Assembly: GCA_964348095.1 (NCBI GenBank)
Contig: CAYGBK010000075.1
Coordinates: 1 to 25,063 of the forward strand
Length of the DNA: 25,063 nt
Origin: WVXP01 sp964348095
Lineage (GTDB): Bacteria; Desulfobacterota; BSN033; WVXP01
Direction: 5' to 3'
Below are positions 7,816-15,827 of the stretch, piece after piece. The notes under the pieces were generated by a model. The model was not told the DNA's origin. It did not search any database and saw only the letters and a program-made list of their open reading frames with translations. The position numbers and the translations under genes were made by a program. Position 1 is the stretch's first letter; every line of letters starts with the position of its first letter.

Positions 7816-8850
7816 TTACCCGGCAGGGATTAGCTTGTTCTTTGTCAGAAGGATAGAAGATAGTTTTTGAGTCATGGTGAAGGCCTTCTCGACAGTTTTT
7901 TCAGCGTCGGGGTTCACAAGGCAGCATGTGGCTGGAGAAAGCATACTTCTGGAGAGGAGGAATTCACGATCGATTCCTTTTCTGCCGAGGGACGTCCATA
8001 TGTCGGTAAGAAGACTTTCCAGGGAAGCCAGATTTTCATTCTCAAAAGGCTCGTCATTAGTTGGAATGATACCCCAAACAATGACACCCCCACGATCGAG
8101 GAAATTGCGAATAGATGGTGCGTAGGCGATCAACACCTCTCGATTGGAGTAGGCATCCAATGATAGGATTTCGATATCGAGTCCGAGCAAGAAATCCCAG
8201 TCTGGATTGCCACATAGATGCACACCCCGGGGCCTGTGGATCATAGAAAAAAAGGTCTCCATATCCATCCGGGCGGCTACATCTCCATAACCTGACATGG
8301 CACTGAAAAGGAACTGGAGCCCCGGTTCGTCGACAAACATGAAAGCATTTCTATTCATTTTTTTGAGCCGACCCAGCTGAACATTCACCCGTCGTGCCAA
8401 AAACTCGAGCATGAAAGGGCGGATGGTATCATCAAAAAGAATCGGCCGGTCATCCTCATCGAGAACATTGAATCCAAAACTGATCGGTCCCTCGAGTTGT
8501 CCCCGTATCGCGGGCCTATCTGACAGATCGAGATCTAAGAAACGGTGGTATACAGCCGAATAGGTCGTACTGATGTCCAGGCATTCCGGTTCATCGAAAT
8601 GAGCCATGGTCTCCTCAAATTCGCCTATGAACTTGTCCCTGGAAAACCGAAGGGTTCGCTTCCCGAGGTCGAGCACGATTCCTGGAAAGTGCTCAGAGGC
8701 CTGCACATACATGTCTTCATAGTAGCTGAAATGCGGAAGCTGGGGCCAAAAAGGAACATCGAGGGAAAGGGCCATTCTCATTGCCCGGTCCACGTCTCTG
8801 TGAGGCATTACTGCCATGGCGGTGGTGGTCAAATTCCCGGGAATAGGCAT
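7816..8850 (-). CDS. UroD/MetE-fold methyltransferase-like protein
   Basis: This 344-aa protein resembles the uroporphyrinogen decarboxylase/cobalamin-independent methionine synthase (URO-D/MetE C-terminal) TIM-barrel fold. Evidence is the overall pattern plus a likely zinc site: His211 and Cys213 in GVHLCGNPDWD and Cys309/Cys310 in SPATCCL, matching the H-x-C ... C arrangement used by MetE and methylcobalamin:CoM methyltransferases to activate a thiol. It also has MFVDEPGLQF, comparable with the acidic strand of these barrels. No corrinoid protein or methyltransferase partner is adjacent, so the substrate is unknown. No good ribosome binding site precedes the ATG, and a stop lies a few codons upstream in frame, which fixes the start region. 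Confidence 0.75.
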   Translation of the reverse strand: MPIPGNLTTTAMAVMPHRDVDRAMRMALSLDVPFWPQLPHFSYYEDMYVQASEHFPGIVLDLGKRTLRFSRDKFIGEFEETMAHFDEPECLDISTTYSAVYHRFLDLDLSDRPAIRGQLEGPISFGFNVLDEDDRPILFDDTIRPFMLEFLARRVNVQLGRLKKMNRNAFMFVDEPGLQFLFSAMSGYGDVAARMDMETFFSMIHRPRGVHLCGNPDWDFLLGLDIEILSLDAYSNREVLIAYAPSIRNFLDRGGVIVWGIIPTNDEPFENENLASLESLLTDIWTSLGRKGIDREFLLSRSMLSPATCCLVNPDAEKTVEKAFTMTQKLSSILLTKNKLIPAG

Positions 8851-9098
8851 GATGTCATCATCGTCTCAAGGATCTTGATTGGCCCATTCAATCCGTTTAG
8901 CGATGCAATCCACGTTAAGAAGGAAGCCCCGAGGTCTCCTCTCGAGTGAACCGTCCCCAACCCAGGGAGAGCTCCCCTGACTTTCTGGGTGCGCCGTGAG
9001 AGATAAGAAGCGGGCCCTTCAGATCGAAAAATATCCTTTCACAGGTGTTTGTTGAACCGAGACAACAGGGGTCCTAAAGAATTAGAACGTGTGAGCTG

Positions 9099-9536
9099 TT
9101 AGTGGCCGATTTTCTTTGCAATCTCGTGACCATAGTCTCTGGCGATCTCTTCGCCATCGACCAGTTGGGCAGGCTTCAGTTTTAGGGACCGACTCGCCAT
9201 ATCCATATTCAAAACCGTTTTCATTGTATGGAAGACCTGATCTGGCGCCTCCCCGCTCCAACCTTAAGCGCCGAAGGCTGCACCGACTTTTCCTTGAAGG
9301 TCTGACTTTTCGGCCATGGCCAACAGGTTCTGTACAGACTGCATCATGTCAGCGTGATACGTTGCAGAGCCGATAACGAGGGCGTCAAAACTGCCCAGAT
9401 CTAAGTCGTCCTCGATTTCGGTTGCAGGGGCAATCGTCTTATCCACGCCCGACAGCTCTATTCCCTCGGCGACAAGATGTGCGATTTTTTTGGTTTGGCC
9501 ACTCCTCGTGGCATAAACGACAAGCGCTTTGGGCAT
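9099..9536 (-). pseudogene. Flavodoxin interrupted by an in-frame TAA
   Basis: The reading frame from ATG 9536 encodes a short flavodoxin: the FMN phosphate loop is YATRSGQTKKIA, then GSATYHADMMQSVQNLL. It stops at TAA 9264-9266, codon 91, right after VGAAFGA. Past the stop the same frame continues for 54 codons with convincing flavodoxin sequence (GWSGEAPDQVFHTM, then LKLKPAQLVDGEEIARDYGHEIAKKIGH) to a TAA at 9099. Related FprA-type flavodoxin domains have Tyr at this place (FGxYGWSGE), so one base change (TAC or TAT to TAA) explains it. Without the C-terminal part the FMN site is incomplete. It is either a recent pseudogene or a sequence error. It sits downstream of two ferritin-like genes. 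Confidence 0.85.
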
Positions 9537-9568
9537 TTTTTCCGTCCCTGCGTTCGCAGTGCTTTGTC

Positions 9569-9759
9569 CACCACGGAATCTCAGAGGGCACTGAGGATTC
9601 TGTCTTCTTCGCCCATCCCAAGGCTGGGATGGGCAAAAAAACGTGCCTCCATCTTGCAAGGTGTGTACTTTTCCCGAAAGGGCTGAGATTTTCCGTTTGG
9701 CGACGTCTCTCGGCAAACGGAATGGAATGGGTCTCTGCGTCCTCAGTGGCTCTGTGGTG
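9569..9759. repeat. 191-bp MITE/REP-like element with inverted ends
   Basis: This fills the 303-base gap between the rubrerythrin-like gene and the flavodoxin. The left end reads CACCACGGA (9569-9577) then CACTGAGGA (9589-9597). The right end carries the reverse complements in mirrored order, TCCTCAGTG (9740-9748) and TCTGTGGTG (9751-9759). Between them are two hairpins: 9611-9634 (arms GCCCATCCCA and TGGGATGGGC) and 9691-9722 (arms TTCCGTTTG and CAAACGGAA). The A-run after the first hairpin is on the wrong strand for a terminator. Ends of the type CACCACRGAG...CACTGAGGA resemble intergenic repeats I recall from many bacteria; this is memory, not a search. No target duplication is evident and no transposase is encoded. 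Confidence 0.55.
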
Positions 9760-9839
9760 AAATCAGTTCAATTCGCCAGTGAATATTATTCTCAGGTTAG
9801 TAACTTGTCCTGCGAACTCCCCTTTGCGCCCGACCTACG

Positions 9840-10475
9840 TTAATCTCCCCAGGGCCAGATGCCTTGATTGGAAAGGGAGTACATTTGGTCGCTCAAAATC
9901 CTCCGATGCATCTCCTCCTCGGCAGCCAATTTCTTGAACATCTCTCTTCCCAGGGGATCTTCCGTCTTTTCTGCCATCTCTCGATAAAGAGCCTCAGCCT
10001 CCTCCTCTTTCTTGATCGCTACCGTTAAGGCATCGATATCGTTTTCCATTGTTTCTTCCTTCTCCTGATCTTCCTCTATTCGGCTGCCCGGCTTCAGATC
10101 CTCCTGGCCGGCATAGGGCACCCATCTGCCGTTCTTCTGAAGAGAATGACAGAGATCGACCATCTTTCGATAGTGGTTCATCTCAAAGGCAGCCAACTGG
10201 GTGAACATGTCCCTACCTTTCTCGCTGGAGGTTCTTTTCGCGGCTTGTGTGTAAAAGAGATGGGCTTCTTTTTCCCTTTTCAAGCCGATACTCACTGCGC
10301 GTAGGGACTCGTCAGCCTCTTCTGGTATGACGACGTCCTCCTCTGAGCCGCAGTGTTCACACACCACGGTCGCCAGTTTCATCACGTCTTTCACGGTGTC
10401 AAAGCCTTCGATTATGAGATCGGCCTCTGAACCGCAGGTCTCGCACGTGTAATCAATATCCCTTTCGTCATTCAT
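9840..10475 (-). CDS. Rubrerythrin-like protein with zinc-ribbon N-terminus and two ferritin-like half domains
   Basis: This 211-aa protein starts with two CxxC pairs (Cys11/Cys14 in CETC and Cys39/Cys42 in CEHC), likely a zinc or rubredoxin-type iron site. Two two-helix ferritin-like units follow. The first runs from about SIGLKREKEAHLFYTQAA to the ExxH in FEMNHYRK; the second from AIKKEEEAEALYREMAEK to EEEMHRRI. Each offers one Glu helix and one ExxH helix, so the two together could build one diiron four-helix bundle. A charged linker (EEDQEKEET) separates them. Such proteins reduce peroxide in anaerobes. It is transcribed after the ferritin-like gene at 10527-11021 with about 50 bases between, and before the broken flavodoxin. 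Confidence 0.82.
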   Translation of the reverse strand: MNDERDIDYTCETCGSEADLIIEGFDTVKDVMKLATVVCEHCGSEEDVVIPEEADESLRAVSIGLKREKEAHLFYTQAAKRTSSEKGRDMFTQLAAFEMNHYRKMVDLCHSLQKNGRWVPYAGQEDLKPGSRIEEDQEKEETMENDIDALTVAIKKEEEAEALYREMAEKTEDPLGREMFKKLAAEEEMHRRILSDQMYSLSNQGIWPWGD

Positions 10476-10526
10476 TTTTCCACCCTTTGGTGAAGGCTTT
10501 GCCGTCCCATTCAGGATGAAACCGGC

Positions 10527-11021
10527 TCATCCATGCAGCCCAGCCAGTTTGTCGCTTAAGGAGACAATGTGCCTCTTTTCTTCCCTGATTATATGATCGA
10601 TTCTGTTCTTGCCCAGGCGGTGAGGAACCACGTCCTTCATCCCCAGATAGAAGATAATTGAATCTTTTTCAATCTCTATTGCTTTCCTCAGGACAACTTC
10701 CACGCTCTGGTCTGGGGTCAAGAAATCTGTCGGATCTTTGGTTAGATCGAAGACGTGGCCATCCGCCAGTGCTCGCAAATAAGAAGCCGCCTCACCGTGT
10801 GGATCGAATATGGTCGGAAGCTTCTCTGAGGCCGAGAGGTTTTCCCGCATCGAGGCAAAAACCTTTTCGTGGGCATCCTCCCGAGTGGCCAGTTCAAGCA
10901 GCATGTGACGAGTATTTGGGTCTCCCGAGTGCTTTGCGGCGAGGCGGTAAAAAATGGCACCATTCCGTTCGATTTGCATTGCCATGTCGAAGATCTCATT
11001 AGCGTTGAAATCGATGCTCAT
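10527..11021 (-). CDS. Ferritin-like (COG1633-type) diiron protein
   Basis: This 164-aa soluble helical protein has two ferritin-like half units. The first is AMQIERNGAIFYRLAA followed by ELATREDAHEKVF, with ExxA and EDAH as likely iron ligands. The second is AIEIEKDSIIFYLGM followed by IIREEKRHIVSL, with E and EEKRH. Both halves keep the Glu / ExxH pattern needed for a diiron centre. It lacks the rubredoxin-like domain of classical rubrerythrins. It is the first gene of a probable minus-strand operon with the rubrerythrin-like protein just downstream, suggesting shared use in peroxide or iron handling. Electron donor unknown; the disrupted flavodoxin downstream would have been a candidate. 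Confidence 0.85.
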   Translation of the reverse strand: MSIDFNANEIFDMAMQIERNGAIFYRLAAKHSGDPNTRHMLLELATREDAHEKVFASMRENLSASEKLPTIFDPHGEAASYLRALADGHVFDLTKDPTDFLTPDQSVEVVLRKAIEIEKDSIIFYLGMKDVVPHRLGKNRIDHIIREEKRHIVSLSDKLAGLHG

Positions 11022-11137
11022 TCCGCTCTGCCCTCAGCAGGGGAAAGGCCTGGACGAACCGTAACGGTCGGCTCAAGAACTCTAGGCCTCCGGGATTTTG
11101 TGAACGGCATGAAAGGGTGCCCTGGTTTCCCGGTCTG

Positions 11138-13531
11138 CTAGGTTGGTCTCGTGGAGACTGGAGGCATGGCTTCTATGGCCTCCCTTACATGTTCTGGCAG
11201 GATTTCTTGCTTCAAAGCAGCTGCCTCAACGTCCACTTCAACCCGCAACGCCTTCAGGCCATGAACCCCCTGGAGGTCTTCCAGATCGAATTCCTCCAGC
11301 TCATCGGTCAGATAGCCAGAGGCCTGAAGATAGTCTATATACTCCCGGTATTCTAAGGCTTCCCGCTGGTGTGAATAGACAATCGCAATCTTTCGGGGCT
11401 GAGTCAGCCGCTCAGTTCCACCCTTGATCACCGCCTTATCGATCCGCTTTTTGACGATCTCATGCCGAATGTCGTAGGTTCCATCTACGTCGAACCGCTT
11501 CTCATCAGGACGGAAGCGTATCGACAGGGGGGTATTTTGCACGAGGATGAGATGAGTGGCCTCCAGGGGTACTTTGAGGTTCTTTTTCAATCGCTCCGTT
11601 TGCCACGCGACCCTGCACATGACCATGAGCTGCCACAATCGAAGATTCTTGAGATAAAGCAGATCGAACCGGCCGTCCTCAACCATGGATGCACCGATGT
11701 AGATACTGTGATCCACACCGTCAGTTTTCTGTTTCTCGAAATAGTGGGGAAAGAATTCCTGGGCCTTCTCTTCCTCCTTGACCAGGTACGAAGAAACTGT
11801 CTCGTTGATAAGGTCAACGGTCTCTTCAAAATCCTTGCGTTTACGGTAAAGGGTGCCAAAGTGCGGATCCATGGCAGTGCGATAGGCGTCGATCTTCTGG
11901 CGCACGTCAGGACTAAACTCCTGAATATGGCCGAAATTAGGCTCAACGACTCGGCGGATAAAATCCAGCTTGGCCACCTCGTCACCGGACCTTAGGCCGG
12001 ATTCAAGATCTGCGACTTCTTTTCCTATACGATAGGAGAGGGCATCGAGAATCGGCAGGGACCTGTGGCGACGGGCAAGAAGAATGATCTCTCTTGCCAT
12101 AGTGAGATGGTCAACCATGTCGGCCTGAATGGCCAAATTACGATGATCCGATGAGCCTCGAATGTCTGACAGGCCATAGAGGGGATAGACGTCACGAAAT
12201 ACGATAGGCTCGAGCTCCACAGATCCGCCATTCCGTTGTTTCTCGATGAAATTTAGGGCCGCCCTTCGGAAGCGCCACTCCACCGATGGGTGGATGGCGG
12301 TACATTTTTCTTTGATGACTGCCTGGACACGGTGGTTTAGCTCTTCGAGACTTCGATTGAGGGCCACGGAGAACAAAGGGAGAATCTCCCACAACTTCAT
12401 GACGCTAATCGTTCTCAAATCTCCAGGATTCGGCGACTTGAGATCCAAGGTGCCAAGAAGTTTATCCTGATAATGCAAGGGTGTAACGAATATGCTTCTT
12501 ACACCTTTCTTGATGAATTCTTTCTCCAGAAAGCCGCGGTTCGGGTATGCCTTTAAATCCTCGATGACCAGTGGTTCTCCCTTTTTGATCGCCTGATCAA
12601 ATATGGACCCTTCAAAATCACATGTCTTGCAGTGGAAGGAATCGGCAAAAATGCAGTCATGGTCGAGCTTGTATTCGGGACTGAGAATGAAGACCTGCTC
12701 TCCCTGTATGGCAGCGAGGCCCAGAATCAGTTCCGGATTCCTGAGAAACGTCCTCAGTCTCCTCTGAAGGCGATCATATCCGTCCTTAGAGAAGATCGAT
12801 TCCTTTTCGATAAGGTCTCGCCTGAGTGAGGACAGGACTTCCTGGTCCGTTACGTCGACAGCCCTCAGCACGGTGAACCCATGGAACTCAAAATTCTCGG
12901 GTGGTATGAGCTCCATCCACAGCTCCAGATCGGTCATATTGGCCATAAGTCGTTTCTTGGACCTTTCCGATAAGGGCTTCAGCTTTCGGACCTTTTTGAC
13001 CTCTATGAATTGGGGATCCATGCTAATCTTGAAGTGGCGATCCAGCCCGGTTTCTCGATCTTTAGCGGTGATGATGAGCGGGTAGTCAAAGGTGAGTTCA
13101 ACACCGTAGAACGTCCTCATGATATGAAGATAGGCCTTTATGAGCCTTCCCCACGCCCATTTCTCTGGATCGACGTTCGCCCGGTCCCCTAAGGTACCCT
13201 TGTGAGGCATCAAAACGTGCTCGAAGAGGGGGGTCGCATGAACGGGCTTGAAATGGAAAGGAATGAAGGCAGCCGCATAGTCCCGATCCCAGGAGGCGGG
13301 TGGGAAAACGATCGTCATGAGCATTTCCACAAGCTCTCTGTGCCGTTCAATAACAGAGAGGTCCTCGATAGGACCGAGTAGCTCAGGAGCCTTTTTCAAT
13401 TCCTCTTGGATCTTCATGACAACGGCGGCTTTGACCCGTTGTTCCTTGGAGATGGCCTGATCCCAAAGAGCAACAAGGGGTGAAAAGCTGAGGACGGATT
13501 TGAACGGAAACTCCGTGTCATTGAGTTTCAT
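11138..13531 (-). CDS. GAF-domain protein of unknown function (~797 aa)
   Basis: This is a large soluble protein with no membrane segments. The ATG at 13531 is chosen because AGGAG lies 7 bases upstream; an upstream frame start at 13561 lacks this. A GAF-like domain is visible around residues 260-400: FILSPEYKLDHDCI, then EPLVIEDLKAYPNRG, then GVRSIFVTPLHYQDKLLGTLDL. It holds cysteines in FHCKTCDFEG. The region after it contains VYPLYGLSDIRGSSDHRN, which I recall from long GAF proteins in other phyla, but no catalytic output domain (kinase, cyclase, GGDEF) is recognisable. The C-terminal 200 residues look helical and charged. It is probably a signalling or scaffold protein; the function is not assigned. 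Confidence 0.75.
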   Translation of the reverse strand: MKLNDTEFPFKSVLSFSPLVALWDQAISKEQRVKAAVVMKIQEELKKAPELLGPIEDLSVIERHRELVEMLMTIVFPPASWDRDYAAAFIPFHFKPVHATPLFEHVLMPHKGTLGDRANVDPEKWAWGRLIKAYLHIMRTFYGVELTFDYPLIITAKDRETGLDRHFKISMDPQFIEVKKVRKLKPLSERSKKRLMANMTDLELWMELIPPENFEFHGFTVLRAVDVTDQEVLSSLRRDLIEKESIFSKDGYDRLQRRLRTFLRNPELILGLAAIQGEQVFILSPEYKLDHDCIFADSFHCKTCDFEGSIFDQAIKKGEPLVIEDLKAYPNRGFLEKEFIKKGVRSIFVTPLHYQDKLLGTLDLKSPNPGDLRTISVMKLWEILPLFSVALNRSLEELNHRVQAVIKEKCTAIHPSVEWRFRRAALNFIEKQRNGGSVELEPIVFRDVYPLYGLSDIRGSSDHRNLAIQADMVDHLTMAREIILLARRHRSLPILDALSYRIGKEVADLESGLRSGDEVAKLDFIRRVVEPNFGHIQEFSPDVRQKIDAYRTAMDPHFGTLYRKRKDFEETVDLINETVSSYLVKEEEKAQEFFPHYFEKQKTDGVDHSIYIGASMVEDGRFDLLYLKNLRLWQLMVMCRVAWQTERLKKNLKVPLEATHLILVQNTPLSIRFRPDEKRFDVDGTYDIRHEIVKKRIDKAVIKGGTERLTQPRKIAIVYSHQREALEYREYIDYLQASGYLTDELEEFDLEDLQGVHGLKALRVEVDVEAAALKQEILPEHVREAIEAMPPVSTRPT

Positions 13532-13561
13532 ATCGATTCTCCTGCGGAAATCATCAAACAA

Positions 13562-13910
13562 CTACCACAAAATCATATCACATTCCCCTGTTAATTGTCA
13601 GATATCATAGGATTGGTGCTGGGCCCTCACGATGGTGCCCCATCGGTGATTGTAAAATTGGTAAGCTATCGCGTGAATTGACAGATCTCGATGGAGGCCC
13701 TGGATGTCTCTCGGTGCGTTACCGGAAAACCAATCCCTGACCCTCTAATATGGATAATGATCCTGAGGCGGATTTCAAGTCATTTTGGGAGAGAGAGGAT
13801 TCGTTAGACATTCAATCCTCAGCATAGTCATGCCGTTGATAGCACCATAATGAGACAGGGGTTCAGTCCTTGAATGGTTGTTGGCCCAAGATACTGAAAG
13901 GGGCTGTGGC
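13562..13910. other. Intergenic region without recognised gene
   Basis: Between the divergent GAF-protein and ybaK-like genes I see no ORF with family features, RNA gene or clear repeat before the promoter listed at 13911. Confidence 0.5.
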
Positions 13911-13939
13911 TTGACAAGGGCAATACGTTGCTCTATGCT
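13911..13939 (+). promoter_or_regulatory. Sigma-70 promoter for the YbaK-like gene
   Basis: A perfect TTGACA (13911-13916) is separated by 17 bases from TATGCT (13934-13939), which matches the -10 consensus at four of six positions. The GTG start of the downstream gene is about 90 bases away. This is the best promoter match found in the window. Confidence 0.65.
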
Positions 13940-14026
13940 CCTTTTTGAAAAAGAAAATGGTTACCGGTGAAGGTCACGATTCGGATAATAACAGGCGAAA
14001 GCACGGATCCGTGATTGTGAGGTCAA

Positions 14027-14515
14027 GTGTCGGTGGCAAGAAAGAGGTTCCCGGTTACTGCAGCCATTCGCACCGTGCGTGAGCATGGGGTGAGTTTCGT
14101 GGGGCATTTCTACAAATATCAAGAAAAAGGCGTATCTGCTGGGGCGGCCAGAGAACTCGGTCTTGACGAGCATTTGGTGATAAAGACTATTGTAATGGAG
14201 GATGACCGGGCGCTCCCGTTTATCGTCTTGATGCATGGCGACAGGCATGTCTCAGCCAAAGCTATGGCAAGATCCATTGGCGCCAAATCAGCCAGGCCCT
14301 GTCTTCCTGAAAATGCCCAAAAGCATACCGGCTATATGGTCGGCGGGATTTCGCCCTTTGGCACCCCAAAAGCCCTTCCCGTTTACATTGAGGCGTCGAT
14401 TCTGAGTCTTCCGAGGATATACATCAACGCCGGGAAAAGGGGCTTTATGATGGAAATCTCTCCTCGAGACCTGGAGAGGGTTTTGAGACCTGTATTTGTC
14501 CATGTTGCACGATGA
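14027..14515 (+). CDS. ybaK: YbaK/EbsC-type aminoacyl-tRNA deacylase
   Basis: This 162-aa protein spans the whole YbaK/ProX editing domain. The GTG start at 14027 follows TGAGG by 4-5 bases. Family landmarks are TAAIRTVREHGVSF at the N-terminus, the catalytic-type lysine region HLVIKTIVM, MHGDRHVSAKAMARSIGAK, the strongly conserved TGYMVGGISPFG, and INAGKRGFMMEISPRDL at the end. The family hydrolyses misacylated tRNAs, typically Cys-tRNA(Pro) (YbaK) in trans after prolyl-tRNA synthetase errors. Family membership is clear; the exact mischarged substrate is inferred from E. coli YbaK. Confidence 0.93.
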   Translation: MSVARKRFPVTAAIRTVREHGVSFVGHFYKYQEKGVSAGAARELGLDEHLVIKTIVMEDDRALPFIVLMHGDRHVSAKAMARSIGAKSARPCLPENAQKHTGYMVGGISPFGTPKALPVYIEASILSLPRIYINAGKRGFMMEISPRDLERVLRPVFVHVAR

Positions 14516-14675
14516 TGGTGATAGGAGCATCTTGCTGGGTAAGGTTTGTGCGAAATCCGGGGCGTCATGGATGATGATATAATTGAGGATTGAAACAGAC
14601 GCCTCTCATGGGAGCCGGACCCGTGAGGAAGGTCATCAGGGCAGGAAGGTGCAGGGGGTAGGCAACCGCCAAGCC

Positions 14676-14987
14676 ATGTCAAGATTCGGGATCCTTCTGC
14701 TCCTCGGTCTCGTCATACCGGGCTTTTTGACTGGGTGTAAGATCGTGTCAATGCCGGGACGCTACCCTTTGGATGTGAATGAGCTCGAAGACCGTATTGC
14801 TCAGAAAAAAGCAGTGCTCCGGGCGATACAAGAAGAGAGAGAAAGGGAAATCCAAGAGAGAGGAGCGCCGAATCCGTTTACCGAGAATAAGATACAAGAC
14901 CTCGAGGACGAAATTAGCGAAATGGTTCGTCTGAGACGTCGTCTCATAAACCTCGAAAGGTCGGGTAGGATTTCTGGTCCGATTTGA
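14676..14987 (+). CDS. Small lipoprotein with charged coiled-coil
   Basis: The protein is 103 aa from ATG 14676. The N-terminus is a lipoprotein signal: MSR followed by a hydrophobic run, then LTG-Cys21 as lipobox (FLTGC). After the lipidated Cys comes a short linker and a highly charged stretch from about residue 35 to 95 rich in E, R, K and heptad-like leucines (ELEDRIAQKKAVLRAI; IQDLEDEISEMVRLRRRLI), so a coiled coil is likely. The longer open frame from 14583 has no signal logic and is rejected as start. I do not recognise the family. It lies between ybaK and the OsmC selenoprotein gene on the same strand. Confidence 0.75.
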   Translation: MSRFGILLLLGLVIPGFLTGCKIVSMPGRYPLDVNELEDRIAQKKAVLRAIQEEREREIQERGAPNPFTENKIQDLEDEISEMVRLRRRLINLERSGRISGPI

Positions 14988-15040
14988 GCTCGATACACGC
15001 TTGAGACTCCACAGTCTGCCTAAAACAGAGGAGGGATGGG

Positions 15041-15514
15041 ATGGGGAAGCTTATTCACACATCGAGAATCACCGTTACGCGGGTCGACGGGCCAGTTCGA
15101 AAGGCTGTCGTCGAGGGATTCAAGGACCCCGTATATTATGGTGTTCACGGTGGAATCAAACGGTTTTACAAAATTGAGCCACAAGAGGAACATGCGGCAA
15201 CACTCGATCACATCATCGGTGGCGTAGGCGGGTGAATGATGGGAACCTTGGCCAGTTTCTTGGCCAAGAAGGGTATTCCTACCGATGAAGGTCGATACCG
15301 GGCTTTGGTCGACGGCGATATCGAGGACGTCAATGGCGTTCTCAAGATTACGAGGATCCGCGTCCGTTACGATCTCAAAGTTCCGCCTGGGAAGATGGAT
15401 GATGTGCGGTGGGCATTCGAACGATATCTCCCTCACTGCCCGGCTGCTCAAAGCGTCATTGGGTGTATTGATATCGACCACGACTTAGAGGTTAGTGAGG
15501 AGAGAGAGGCGTGA
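15041..15514 (+). CDS. OsmC-family selenoprotein (Sec65 encoded by TGA)
   Basis: One gene of 157 residues interrupted by a TGA at 15233-15235. Both sides are in the same frame, with no base between the two open parts. ATG 15041 follows AGGAGGG at good spacing. The first part ends HIIGGVGG; the part after the TGA reads MMGTLASFLAKKGI, then IEDVNGVLKITRIRVRYDLKVP and HCPAAQSVIGCIDI. This is the usual OsmC order, in which the first catalytic Cys sits in a GGC-xx-T helix start and the second Cys in CPxAQS. The TGA falls exactly at the first Cys, giving Sec65 with resolving Cys133. A SECIS-like hairpin lies 11 bases downstream. OsmC proteins reduce organic hydroperoxides or act on thiols. Sec insertion machinery is not in the window. 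Confidence 0.85.
15236..15279 (+). promoter_or_regulatory. Bacterial SECIS-like hairpin in the osmC-type gene
   Basis: Directly after the TGA, a perfect 8-bp stem (CTTGGCCA at 15247-15254 with TGGCCAAG at 15261-15268) closes a 6-nt loop GTTTCT that begins with G, as bacterial SECIS loops require. A 4-bp outer stem (GGAA 15242-15245 with TTCC 15276-15279) can extend it. The loop lies about 19 nt past the TGA, inside the window known for bacterial SECIS elements. The hairpin is within the coding sequence, as is normal in bacteria. Confidence 0.8.
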
Positions 15515-15827
15515 ATCGGAATGCCAAAAGGGTACTCCTCTTTCGCTAATGGATTGACAAACCGTGCATAGGGAAGGCCTTTCCATGCCTCCGGTTGCAC
15601 TTTGACAGTCATCCCCCGGTCTGTTAGTATGAGGCAGGGGAAGTGTGGTTTATGCTGTGCCATATCCCACACCCTGCTGTGCGAATTGAAACACTCTCAT
15701 CTTATTCTTAGCTTCTCGTGAGTCGGTTCCAGATATCATCATTGATCCCCCGGACCAAATTTTCTCATAATTTCAACATGTTTCGTGGGATTTCCGGAGA
15801 TTGATTTCCCATGAACCCGCCATCTCC

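Noticed and set aside
9264..9266. TAA in the flavodoxin as a recoded sense codon
   Set aside because: No bacterial TAA recoding is established and no structural element comparable to the SECIS is seen; a point mutation is simpler.
9611..9641. GC-rich hairpin followed by seven A as a terminator of the ferritin operon
   Set aside because: For minus-strand transcripts the T-run lies before the stem, not after it; for the plus strand there is an A-run. It is better explained as part of the 191-bp repeat.
11462..11995. 177-aa plus-strand frame within the GAF protein gene
   Set aside because: Antisense shadow; no ribosome binding site and the opposite strand has a coherent 797-aa product.
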